A DNA stretch of 64,000 nucleotides from assembly GCF_000021985.1 (NCBI RefSeq), contig NC_011901.1, positions 2,356,001 through 2,420,000 on the forward strand, read 5' to 3'. The translations under genes were made by a program, and so were the position numbers. This document shows, piece after piece, positions 57,649 to 64,000 of this stretch. Origin of the DNA: Thioalkalivibrio sulfidiphilus HL-EbGr7 (GTDB lineage Bacteria > Pseudomonadota > Gammaproteobacteria > Ectothiorhodospirales > Ectothiorhodospiraceae). The notes beneath the pieces were generated by a model. The model was given only the letters and a program-made list of their open reading frames with translations, had not been told where the DNA came from and ran no database searches. Within the stretch, counting starts at the first letter, position 1, and the number at the start of each line of letters is the position of its first letter.

Positions 57649-57773
57649 ATCTCACCGGTCGGACTCCGGCGGGAACAGTCTGTCATGCTGAGATTGACGA
57701 CCATTTCAACGTATTCCACATATGTATCGACCTGTTGTGCGCCAGCCGGTGTCCGACCGGTGAGATATGCGGG
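57642..57773. mobile_element. 132-bp element with 29-bp terminal inverted repeats (MITE-like)
   Basis: Ends 57642-57670 (CCCGCATATCTCACCGGTCG and on) and 57745-57773 are reverse complements with about one mismatch. The internal 74 nt is unrelated to the gene families here and has no coding capacity. The left end contains the VWA start codon, and the right end is adjacent to the MoxR stop (57774-57776). Flanks on both sides continue with partial similarity (GGCCAGC versus GGCTAGC). No target-site duplication is clear. Confidence 0.65.
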
Positions 57774-58820
57774 CTAGCTCTCGTAGAGCATCAGGTCCGC
57801 CACCTCGGTGGCCCAGCGGCCGAACTCCGGCACCGCGAACAGCGGCTCGCCCAGGGCACGGTGCATGTCCATGATCATCATCACGCCCATCTCCCGCTGC
57901 GGGAACACGCCGGCGTAGTTGAGGATGTTGCCCCAGACCACCGGTGCCTCCTCCGCCTCCCGGGCACGGATGGCGCGCCCCACCAGGGCGGCGGCCACGG
58001 CGTACTGCAGGTCGATCTCCCGGGGCGCCGGCAGGCGCTCGCCGCCGATGATGGCGTCCAGATCCGGCAGATCCTCCAGGTGGGCGAGGAAGGCGGCCAG
58101 TTCGATGCCGGCGGCCTGGCCGACACAGGCCTGCAGCGCGCCGGAGAGCAGCTCCGGCTGGCCCTCGAACTTCTGCAGGGCCCGGTGGGCGAACTCCCAG
58201 GAACGGGGCGAGGGGAAGGCCACGGGGTTATGGGCCGGGTCGAAATCGAACAGCAGGTCCGGGCGGAAACGGATGAAGGCGATGATGCGATCGTCGATAC
58301 CGGCACCGTAGGCCCAGGCGGCCCAGTCGTCCACGTTCAGGTCCACCTCGAAGTGGGAGAATCGGTTGGCGAGCGGCGCGGGCATGGTGTAGGTCACGCC
58401 CCGGTCGCCCTGGCGGTTGCCGGCGGCGAAGATCGCCCAGCCCTCGGGCACCTGGTAGTTGCCCAGGCGTCGGTCCAGGATCAGCTGGTAGGCGGCGGCC
58501 GAGACACTGGGCGGCGCCGAGGTGATCTCGTCCAGGAACAGGACGCCCTCGGGCCCGTGCCGCTCGGCATCAGGCAACATGGAGGGGATGGCCCACTCCA
58601 CCCGGTCGCCGTGCTTGAAGGGGATGCCGCGCAGGTCCGAGGGCTCCATCTGGGACAGGCGGATGTCGATCAGCGGCACGCCGTGGCGGTTCGCCACCTC
58701 AGTGATCATCTGGGACTTGCCCACCCCCGGCGGGCCCCAGAGCATCACGGGGGTGTGATGCCCCGAACGGGTGCTCTGAAACTCCCGGTCCAGCACTTGC
58801 AGCAACAGCGCAGGTCGCAT
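57774..58820 (-). CDS. MoxR-like AAA+ ATPase
   Basis: 348 residues, AAA_5 type. Walker A WGPPGVGKS near residue 29, Walker B GVLFLDEIT near residue 95, sensor GNRQGDRGVTYTMP and the C-terminal lid. It partners the VWA/DUF2201-like protein encoded immediately downstream on the same strand, as in many MoxR-VWA pairs acting in metal-centre or complex assembly. Target unknown. The 268-nt gap to 59089 contains no recognised signal. Confidence 0.9.
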   Translation of the reverse strand: MRPALLLQVLDREFQSTRSGHHTPVMLWGPPGVGKSQMITEVANRHGVPLIDIRLSQMEPSDLRGIPFKHGDRVEWAIPSMLPDAERHGPEGVLFLDEITSAPPSVSAAAYQLILDRRLGNYQVPEGWAIFAAGNRQGDRGVTYTMPAPLANRFSHFEVDLNVDDWAAWAYGAGIDDRIIAFIRFRPDLLFDFDPAHNPVAFPSPRSWEFAHRALQKFEGQPELLSGALQACVGQAAGIELAAFLAHLEDLPDLDAIIGGERLPAPREIDLQYAVAAALVGRAIRAREAEEAPVVWGNILNYAGVFPQREMGVMMIMDMHRALGEPLFAVPEFGRWATEVADLMLYES

Positions 58821-59088
58821 GGCGCTCCTCAGGCAAAAAACTTGATCAAACCGATGAGACTACCGGAGGAGCAGCGCCCGCCGCAAAACCACATGGGAGA
58901 GGGTCGCACTACCCATTCGGGATAGACGGGGTCCCTGCACCAGGGCCGCGCAGGGATGGGGCACTGCCGCCCGGTTTCGTGCACGGCGGTCCGGCAATGT
59001 GCCGTTCGTACCGGAAATCGCGCCGCTCATCCAGCCCGCATCTTGCTGTGGGTATTGGTGCGACACACAACCACAACAGGGATGCCCC

Positions 59089-60927
59089 ATGCTCCAACTC
59101 CTACGCTCGTTGACCCTGCTTGGCGCCTTCAATCCCGACACCGCCGGCAGCGAAGCACCGCCCGCCGACCCGGTCCCCGTCGACAGCGCTTCGACCAGCG
59201 CCGAACCCCTGCCCGTGCCATCCGCCGTGCAACTCATGGCCCTGGCCCGACGCCTGCTGGAACACGCGGAGCAAGGCAGTGCCAGCCTGGCCCAGCGCAT
59301 GGACGAGATGGACCAGCGCTCCAGCACGCTGAAGATCGCCCTGGATGCGGCGGAAACCCAGATGCAGCAAAGCCTGCACTCGGCGGAGGCCCTGGAGGGC
59401 GAGATCGCCACCGGCGTGCAGGACACCCAGCGCCACATCGGTGAAGGCCTGGCCCGCATCGACGGGGAACTCACCCGCCGCCTGGCCGAAACCACGCAGA
59501 TCGTCTCCCTCATCGAGGGCATCGCCAACGAGCTCAACCTGCTGGCCATCAACGCGGCCATCGAGGCCGCCCACGCGGAGCGCCACGGGGCCACCTTCGG
59601 CGTGGTGGCAGAGCGTATCCGGGAGCTGGCGGGATCGACCCGCAGCCATGCCCAACGCATCAAGGAACAGCTGGATTTCGGCGACCTGCACGAGGCCCTC
59701 GAACGCTTCCAGCAGGACACGGGAGACACCCTGGGCGCGCTGGCCGACAGCACCTCGGCATCCACCCGCCGGCAGCTGGGCAATTTCCAGCACATGCACG
59801 CGCACCTGGAATCGGTGCGGGACAACAACAAGGTGATCTTCGAGGTGCTGGGCCAGAGCCAGTCGGCGGTGGAGCGGGTCGCGGGCAAGACCCGCTGGAG
59901 CCGGTCGCTGCTCGCCGAGGGTACAACCGCGCTGGAACAGGGCGGCGAGCCGGCCCTCACCCGCCTGCTGCAGGACCGGGATCTGCTGCGCGCGCCGGAC
60001 TTCGACCGCCTGGCCGAGATCCGCCGGCGCGGCGTGCTCCGGGTGGCCATCGAGCCGGACTTCAAGGGCCTGTCCTTCAGGCGCCGTCCCGGCGATCCCC
60101 TGCAGGGCCTGGATGCGGACTACGCCCGGGCCTTCGCCCGCTGGCTCGGCGTGGAGTGCCAGTTCCTGGAGTGCCCCTGGGACCAGTGCACCGAACTGCT
60201 GGCCGCTGGCCGTGCCCCGGGAGAACCGGAGGCGGATCTGGTGTGGAGTGCCCTGCCCCCCAATGCCAGCTACCGTGACGTGGCCTTCTCGGAATCCTAT
60301 ACCTACCTGCCCTATGCCCTGGCCCGGCGCAAGGGGGATACCCGCATCAGCGGCATCGCCGACCTGGAGGGACGGGTGCTGGGCTGCATCAACGACCCGG
60401 CCGCCTTCGACACCCTGGCGGGCGCGGGCCTGCGCTGGCCGGCCAACCAGGACCAGCCAGGAGGCCGGGTGCGTCTGGCCAACCTGGTGGCCTACTCCGA
60501 CCAGGGGCGCATCCACGACTGCCTGGCGGATGGCCTGGTGGACGCCTTCGCGGTGGACCGGCCCATCTACTGGTGGGCCTGTTACGGCGAGGACAGCCCC
60601 TGGCGCGGACAGATCGAACTGCTCCCCGCCCCCATCAGCGCCTCGCCCTGGTACTACGCTGCTGGGGTGTCGGCAGAACCCTCCGGCTACCACCTGCTGG
60701 CGGCGCTGAACCGTTTCATCGGCGAGTTCCGGGGCAGCCCGGAACGCCGCGCCATCGAACAGCGCTGGCAGGGCCAGCTGCTCGATGGCACCCAGAGCTA
60801 TCGGCAGGAACCCGGCGACCTGCCGGGGGAGACGGAGTTGCGGGAGCGCTACCTGGACCATTGCCAGAGACTCGGCATCGAGCCCAGGACGGCGGAGGAT
60901 GCCGATCCGCGGCGACTGTCCGCCTGA
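59089..60927 (+). CDS. Soluble chemoreceptor-type signalling domain fused to a solute-binding domain
   Basis: 612 residues with no membrane helix and no signal peptide (start MLQLLRSLTLL; AGGGA just upstream). Residues about 60-260 are coiled coil with the MCP hairpin tip signature (ELNLLAINAAIEAAHAERHG, ATFGVVAERIRELAGST). Residues about 330-585 match a family-3 solute-binding domain (RRGVLRVAIEPDFKGLSFR, LEGRVLGCINDPAAFDTLAG). In ordinary receptors the ligand domain is N-terminal and periplasmic; here it is C-terminal and seemingly cytoplasmic. No che genes nearby. Confidence 0.82.
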   Translation: MLQLLRSLTLLGAFNPDTAGSEAPPADPVPVDSASTSAEPLPVPSAVQLMALARRLLEHAEQGSASLAQRMDEMDQRSSTLKIALDAAETQMQQSLHSAEALEGEIATGVQDTQRHIGEGLARIDGELTRRLAETTQIVSLIEGIANELNLLAINAAIEAAHAERHGATFGVVAERIRELAGSTRSHAQRIKEQLDFGDLHEALERFQQDTGDTLGALADSTSASTRRQLGNFQHMHAHLESVRDNNKVIFEVLGQSQSAVERVAGKTRWSRSLLAEGTTALEQGGEPALTRLLQDRDLLRAPDFDRLAEIRRRGVLRVAIEPDFKGLSFRRRPGDPLQGLDADYARAFARWLGVECQFLECPWDQCTELLAAGRAPGEPEADLVWSALPPNASYRDVAFSESYTYLPYALARRKGDTRISGIADLEGRVLGCINDPAAFDTLAGAGLRWPANQDQPGGRVRLANLVAYSDQGRIHDCLADGLVDAFAVDRPIYWWACYGEDSPWRGQIELLPAPISASPWYYAAGVSAEPSGYHLLAALNRFIGEFRGSPERRAIEQRWQGQLLDGTQSYRQEPGDLPGETELRERYLDHCQRLGIEPRTAEDADPRRLSA

Positions 60928-60951
60928 GCTGCCAGCGCGCCCTGACAACCC

Positions 60952-60967
60952 CCGGCCACAAGGCCGG
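60952..60967. terminator. Short hairpin between convergent genes
   Basis: CCGGCC/GGCCGG stem with a 4-nt loop, in the 40-nt gap between the receptor-fusion gene and lnt, immediately beside the lnt stop. No T tract. A weak candidate terminator. Confidence 0.35.
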
Positions 60968-62491
60968 TCAGGCCCGCAGCCAGCGGCGTCCCAGGCTGCC
61001 CGCGGCCAGCAGGACCAGGCTGAGCCACACCGCCACGCTGTTGCCCCACAGGGCAAAGGGCGTGCGCCCGGTGCGCGGCTGGGCGTGGGCCGTGAGCACG
61101 TCCACCTCGAACTGGGGCGAGGTGGCGATCAGCTCGCCGCGGTGACCGATCACGGCGGACACGCCGGTGTTGGTGGCGCGCAGCATGTCGCGCCCGGTCT
61201 CGAGCGAACGCATACGCGCGATCTCCAGGTGCTGGTGGGGGGCGATGGAATCGCCGAACCAGGCATCGTTGCTCACGTTGATCAGCAACTTCGCCTCGGG
61301 CAGGGCATCGATCACCTGCCCGCCGAAGGCATCCTCGTAGCACACGGACATGCCCACGGGCAGATCGCCCACGTACATGAGCGGACGCCAGCCGCCCTTG
61401 GAGAGATCCGACATGGGGATCTCCAGCCAGTCATCCAGCCACATGAGCAGGCCCCTCAGGGGCAGGTATTCGCCGAAGGGCACCAGGTGGCGCTTGTGGT
61501 AGGCAGCGGGTTCCGCGGTGGCATGCACGATGCTGTTGTACATGGCGCCGGTCTCGAAGTCGTAGACGAAAATGCCGGTGATCAGCGCCCCGCCCCGGGC
61601 CTCCACCGCATCGGCCAGTTCCATGAGGGGTTCATGGATCTCGTGATAGAAGGCAGGGATGGCGGTCTCGGGCCACAGCACGATGTCCACCGCTTCGGCC
61701 TCGACCAGGACCTTTCGGGTGAGCCCGCCGTAGAGCGCCAGGGCCTCATCGATGCTGTCGGGCCCCCACTTCTCTTCCTGGGCCACGTTGCCCTGGATGA
61801 GATGCACCGACAGCGCCTCCCCCTCGGGCCGGGTCCAGTCCATCCGGGACAGCCCCAGACCCGCGAGCCACAGGCACAACACGGCGGCAGCGCCCACGCC
61901 CAGGGCCCGGGGTGACCAGCGCACCAGGACAAAGGCCAGCAGCCCGGCCATGAGCGCCACCACCAGGCTCGCGCCGTAGGCCCCCACCACCGGCACGTAG
62001 CCGGCCAGGGCCGTATCCACCTGGGCGGTGCCCAGCAGCAGCCAGGGGAAGCCGGTGAGGAACCAGCCCCGCCACCATTCCCACAGCACCCAGGCGGCCG
62101 GGAAACACAGCACCAGGGCCGCAACCGGCAGGCGCGGGGCGAAGCGGGCCAGCAGGTAGCCGAGCAGCGCCGGATACAGGGCCAGCACCGCCACGAACAG
62201 GGCGGTGATCAGGGCCGCCAGGGGCGCGATGGCGGAACCGAACAGGTGCAGGCTGTAATAGATCCACGAGACCCCCGCGCCGAACATCCCCAGACCGAAC
62301 AGGTAGCCCCGCCACGCGGCCCGGCCCGGCGCCTGGTCCCACCACAGCAGGAACAGCGCCGCCGGCGCCAGCACGGCGAACACGCGCAGTTCATAGGGGG
62401 CGAAGGCCAGGCTCAGCGACACGCCAGCGATCAGGGCCAGGAGATGGCCGAGACAGGGACGGGCCTCGAGGAAGGAGATGACCGGGTTCAT
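60968..62491 (-). CDS. lnt: Apolipoprotein N-acyltransferase
   Basis: Completes lipoprotein acylation in the inner membrane. 507 residues: about six N-terminal helices, then a nitrilase-fold domain with the catalytic Glu (VLWPETAIPAF), Lys (YHKRHLVPFGEY) and Cys (GMSVCYEDAFGG). Start MNPVISFLEAR at 62491. The upstream 34 codons of the frame fall partly on repeat R21. The lnt-corC-ybeY order is standard. Confidence 0.96.
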   Translation of the reverse strand: MNPVISFLEARPCLGHLLALIAGVSLSLAFAPYELRVFAVLAPAALFLLWWDQAPGRAAWRGYLFGLGMFGAGVSWIYYSLHLFGSAIAPLAALITALFVAVLALYPALLGYLLARFAPRLPVAALVLCFPAAWVLWEWWRGWFLTGFPWLLLGTAQVDTALAGYVPVVGAYGASLVVALMAGLLAFVLVRWSPRALGVGAAAVLCLWLAGLGLSRMDWTRPEGEALSVHLIQGNVAQEEKWGPDSIDEALALYGGLTRKVLVEAEAVDIVLWPETAIPAFYHEIHEPLMELADAVEARGGALITGIFVYDFETGAMYNSIVHATAEPAAYHKRHLVPFGEYLPLRGLLMWLDDWLEIPMSDLSKGGWRPLMYVGDLPVGMSVCYEDAFGGQVIDALPEAKLLINVSNDAWFGDSIAPHQHLEIARMRSLETGRDMLRATNTGVSAVIGHRGELIATSPQFEVDVLTAHAQPRTGRTPFALWGNSVAVWLSLVLLAAGSLGRRWLRA

Positions 62492-62550
62492 CGGATCAGG
62501 CACGGGTTCGGATTCGGCCGGTAGTGTACCGGATGGGCGTGAAGGCAGGA

Positions 62551-62689
62551 TAAAAGCCCTGAACGCAAAGACGCGAAGGCGCCAAGAACGCAAAAAAGCT
62601 CAATTGATACTTATGAAAACCCGGAACAAAGCATCAGCAAAACCTTCGCGTTCCTTTGCGTCTTCGCGTCTTTGCGTCGAGGGCCTTTA
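62551..62689. repeat. Iterated-word inverted repeat, CGCAAAGA class (R21)
   Basis: The left arm (62551-62595: TAAAAGCCCTGAACGCAAAG, ACGCGAAGGCGCCAAGAACG) and the right arm (62645-62689: reverse complement TAAAGGCCCTCGACGCAAAG and on) have 8-nt spacing. The last three bases of the right arm are the corC stop codon TAA (62687-62689). The loop is about 50 nt. Located between lnt and corC. Confidence 0.88.
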
Positions 62690-63556
62690 CTCCCCGTCCA
62701 CCGTCGGCTCCACATCCTCCCGCAGCCGCATCTCCAGCAGGTGCACGCGACGATTGTCAGCGCGCAGGACGCGCACCTGGAAGCGGTCGAACACCAGTTC
62801 GTCGCCGCGCTTGGGCACGTGGCCGAAGCGGTTGACCACCAGGCCGCCGATGGTGTCGAACTCCTCCTCGCTGTAGTCGGTGGAGAAGTACTGGTTGAAC
62901 TCGTCGATGGGGGTGAGCGCCTTGACCGTGTAGCGGCCGCTGGGGTGACGCATGATGTGGGTGAGGTAGTCCTCGATGTCGTGCTCGTCGTCGATCTCGC
63001 CGACGATCTGCTCCAGCACGTCCTCGATGGTCACCAGCCCCGCCACGCCGCCGTACTCGTCCACCACGATGGCCATGTGGTTGCGGCTGTTGCGGAACTC
63101 CTTGAGCAGCACGTTCAGACGCTTGCTCTCCGGCACGAACACCGCCGGGCGCAGCACGTCGCGCATGTCGAAGTCTTCGGTGTTGCCGTCCACGAAATAG
63201 CGCAGCAGGTCCTTGGCCAGCAGGATGCCCAGCACCTCGTCGCGGCTGTCGCCCACCACCGGAAAACGGGAATGGGCCGACTCGGTGATCACCGGCAGGA
63301 TATCCATCAGCTGTCCGTCGCCGCGCACCACGTCCATCTGCGCCCGGGGCACCATGATGTCGCGCACCTGCATCTCGGCCACCTGCAGCACGCCCTCGAT
63401 CATGCCCAGGGCATCCGGATCCAGGATCTCCCGCTGGTGCGCGCTGCGCAGCAGGTCGATGAGCTGCGCCCGGTCGCGGGGCTCACCGGTGAAGGCAAGA
63501 CTCAGGCGTTCCAGCCAGTTCCTCAGGGGCGGTGCGTTTCTTGATTTGTCGTTCAT
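62687..63556 (-). CDS. corC: CorC/YbeX-family CBS-domain protein
   Basis: 289 residues: N-terminal helical part, two CBS domains (IMVPRAQMDVV...HSRFPVVGDSRDEVLGIL; RNHMAIVVDEYGGVAGLVTIEDVLEQIVG) and a C-terminal CorC_HlyC domain (DYSEEEFDTIGGLVVNRFGHVP). Linked in other bacteria to magnesium/cobalt efflux and Lnt-pathway genetics. Start MNDKSRNAPP at 63556. The 14 upstream codons (MPLVSCLL...) are repeat R22. The stop is in R21. Confidence 0.93.
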   Translation of the reverse strand: MNDKSRNAPPLRNWLERLSLAFTGEPRDRAQLIDLLRSAHQREILDPDALGMIEGVLQVAEMQVRDIMVPRAQMDVVRGDGQLMDILPVITESAHSRFPVVGDSRDEVLGILLAKDLLRYFVDGNTEDFDMRDVLRPAVFVPESKRLNVLLKEFRNSRNHMAIVVDEYGGVAGLVTIEDVLEQIVGEIDDEHDIEDYLTHIMRHPSGRYTVKALTPIDEFNQYFSTDYSEEEFDTIGGLVVNRFGHVPKRGDELVFDRFQVRVLRADNRRVHLLEMRLREDVEPTVDGE

Positions 63557-63567
63557 AAAAGAAAGCG

Positions 63568-63682
63568 TTAGATACAAGAGACAAGAGACAAGAGGCAAGA
63601 TCGGGGACGCGTGGCTTCGACGGCCTCAGCGTCGACCCCAGGGCCTTTTCTTGCCTCTTGTATCTTGCATCTTGTCTCTAGT
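63568..63682. repeat. Iterated-heptamer inverted repeat, CAAG class (R22)
   Basis: The left arm (63568-63600: TTAGATACAAGAGACAAGAG, ACAAGAGGCAAGA) and the right arm (63646-63682: reverse complement GACTAGAGACAAGATGCAAG and on) have 7-nt units. The loop contains GACGCGTGG, as in R4, and a GCCTCAGCGTCGACCCCAGG stretch. It fills the gap between ybeY and corC, ending 11 nt before the corC ATG. Confidence 0.9.
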
Positions 63683-63685
63683 CCT

Positions 63686-64000
63686 TTATTCATAGGGATT
63701 TTCATAACCGAGCCCGGACAGTATCTCTTTTTCGAGGGCCTCCATGCGGGCCGCCTCGGCGTCTTCGATGTGGTCGTGGCCCTGCAGATGCAGCATGCCG
63801 TGGATCACCATGTGGGCCCAGTGGGCCTCGGCGGTCTTGCCCTGCTCGGCGGCCTCGCGCAGCACCACCGGGGCGCAGATCACCAGATCGCCCAGGTGGC
63901 CCTCGGCGAACTCCGGCGGCGCCTCGAAGGGAAAGGACAGCACATTGGTCGGGCCCTGCTTGTGACGGTAGGTGCCGTTGAGTTCGGCACTCTCGGCCTC
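63686..64000 (-). CDS. ybeY: YbeY, 16S rRNA-maturation endoribonuclease (5' part beyond window)
   Basis: C-terminal part of YbeY (about 104 residues in window; the frame continues past 64000). The conserved [17 protein letters not shown] block and the zinc motif [15 protein letters not shown] are present, as is the tail [14 protein letters not shown]. It lies upstream of corC and lnt, the standard order. The stop codon TAA is 3 nt from repeat R22. Confidence 0.93.
   Translation of the reverse strand, partial: EAESAELNGTYRHKQGPTNVLSFPFEAPPEFAEGHLGDLVICAPVVLREAAEQGKTAEAHWAHMVIHGMLHLQGHDHIEDAEAARMEALEKEILSGLGYENPYE

Overview
The window is a GC-rich, densely packed chromosome segment of a gammaproteobacterium. 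It carries tol-pal/ruv, tldD/pmbA/yhdP/rng/maf, leuS/lptE/holA/nadD and lnt/corC/ybeY gene blocks in orders typical of that class. A probable DsrS, an atypical DsrC-family protein and several sulfur-handling folds (two rhodaneses, a lipoamide-dehydrogenase-like enzyme) point to a sulfur-oxidising lineage such as Ectothiorhodospiraceae/Thioalkalivibrio. That placement is inference. No rRNA, tRNA, CRISPR array, prophage or transposase gene was seen.

Layout. 1-9.8 kb (minus strand): yebC, ruvC-ruvA-ruvB, ybgC, tolQ-tolR-tolA-tolB, pal and cpoB (Holliday-junction processing and the cell-envelope Tol-Pal machine), preceded by nudB and a small lipase-like hydrolase. 9.8-16.7 kb: aspS, a DUF1631 protein divergent from an HDOD protein, acyP and two small lipoproteins. 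16.8-24.3 kb: an ArsC-like protein, a WrbA-like flavoprotein and a DUF2069 membrane protein, converging on hda-perM-pgsA-like-DUF2066, which diverges from purM-purN-DUF3108. 24.5-32 kb (accessory): a dihydrolipoamide-dehydrogenase-like enzyme, a phosphatase, two unknown proteins, two rhodaneses (one frameshifted) and an orphan MotA/MotB-like motor pair. 32-46.6 kb: pmbA, yjgA, tldD, a nitrilase-family amidase, yhdP, rng, maf, rlmH, rsfS, nadD, proA. 46.7-51 kb: holA, lptE, leuS. 51-61 kb (accessory): a DsrC-like protein lacking the penultimate cysteine, a PAS-GGDEF protein, a DUF1451 zinc-ribbon protein, a DsrS-like protein with a MoxR ATPase and a VWA/metallopeptidase-like partner, and a chemoreceptor-signalling/solute-binding fusion. 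61-64 kb: lnt, corC and a truncated ybeY.

The most striking non-genic structure is a set of 21 inverted-repeat elements, plus one solitary half-arm, that fill the gaps between genes. Each arm is a tandem run of a degenerate word, with a period of 7 nt in most elements and 8-9 nt in the others, and the opposite arm is its reverse complement. The word differs between elements (CAAGAGG/CAAGATA, AAGTGGC, GATTCAA, AGTCAGT, AAGTGTG, CACAGAGGA, CGCAAAGA, ACAGGATGA), yet the two arms of one element usually agree. They lie directly against coding sequences and supply or touch stop codons of many genes (DUF2069, hda, lpd-like, proA, corC, rlmH, tldD). In lptE one arm encodes the hydrophobic core of the lipoprotein signal peptide. 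Three elements carry the same GC-rich hairpin in the loop. REP-type palindromes with a GTAG head form a second repeat class, and in two genes the TAG of that head is the stop codon. A third structure is a 132-bp element with 29-bp inverted ends over the start of the VWA gene.

Gene starts were moved downstream wherever the longest open frame began inside such a repeat or lacked family support.
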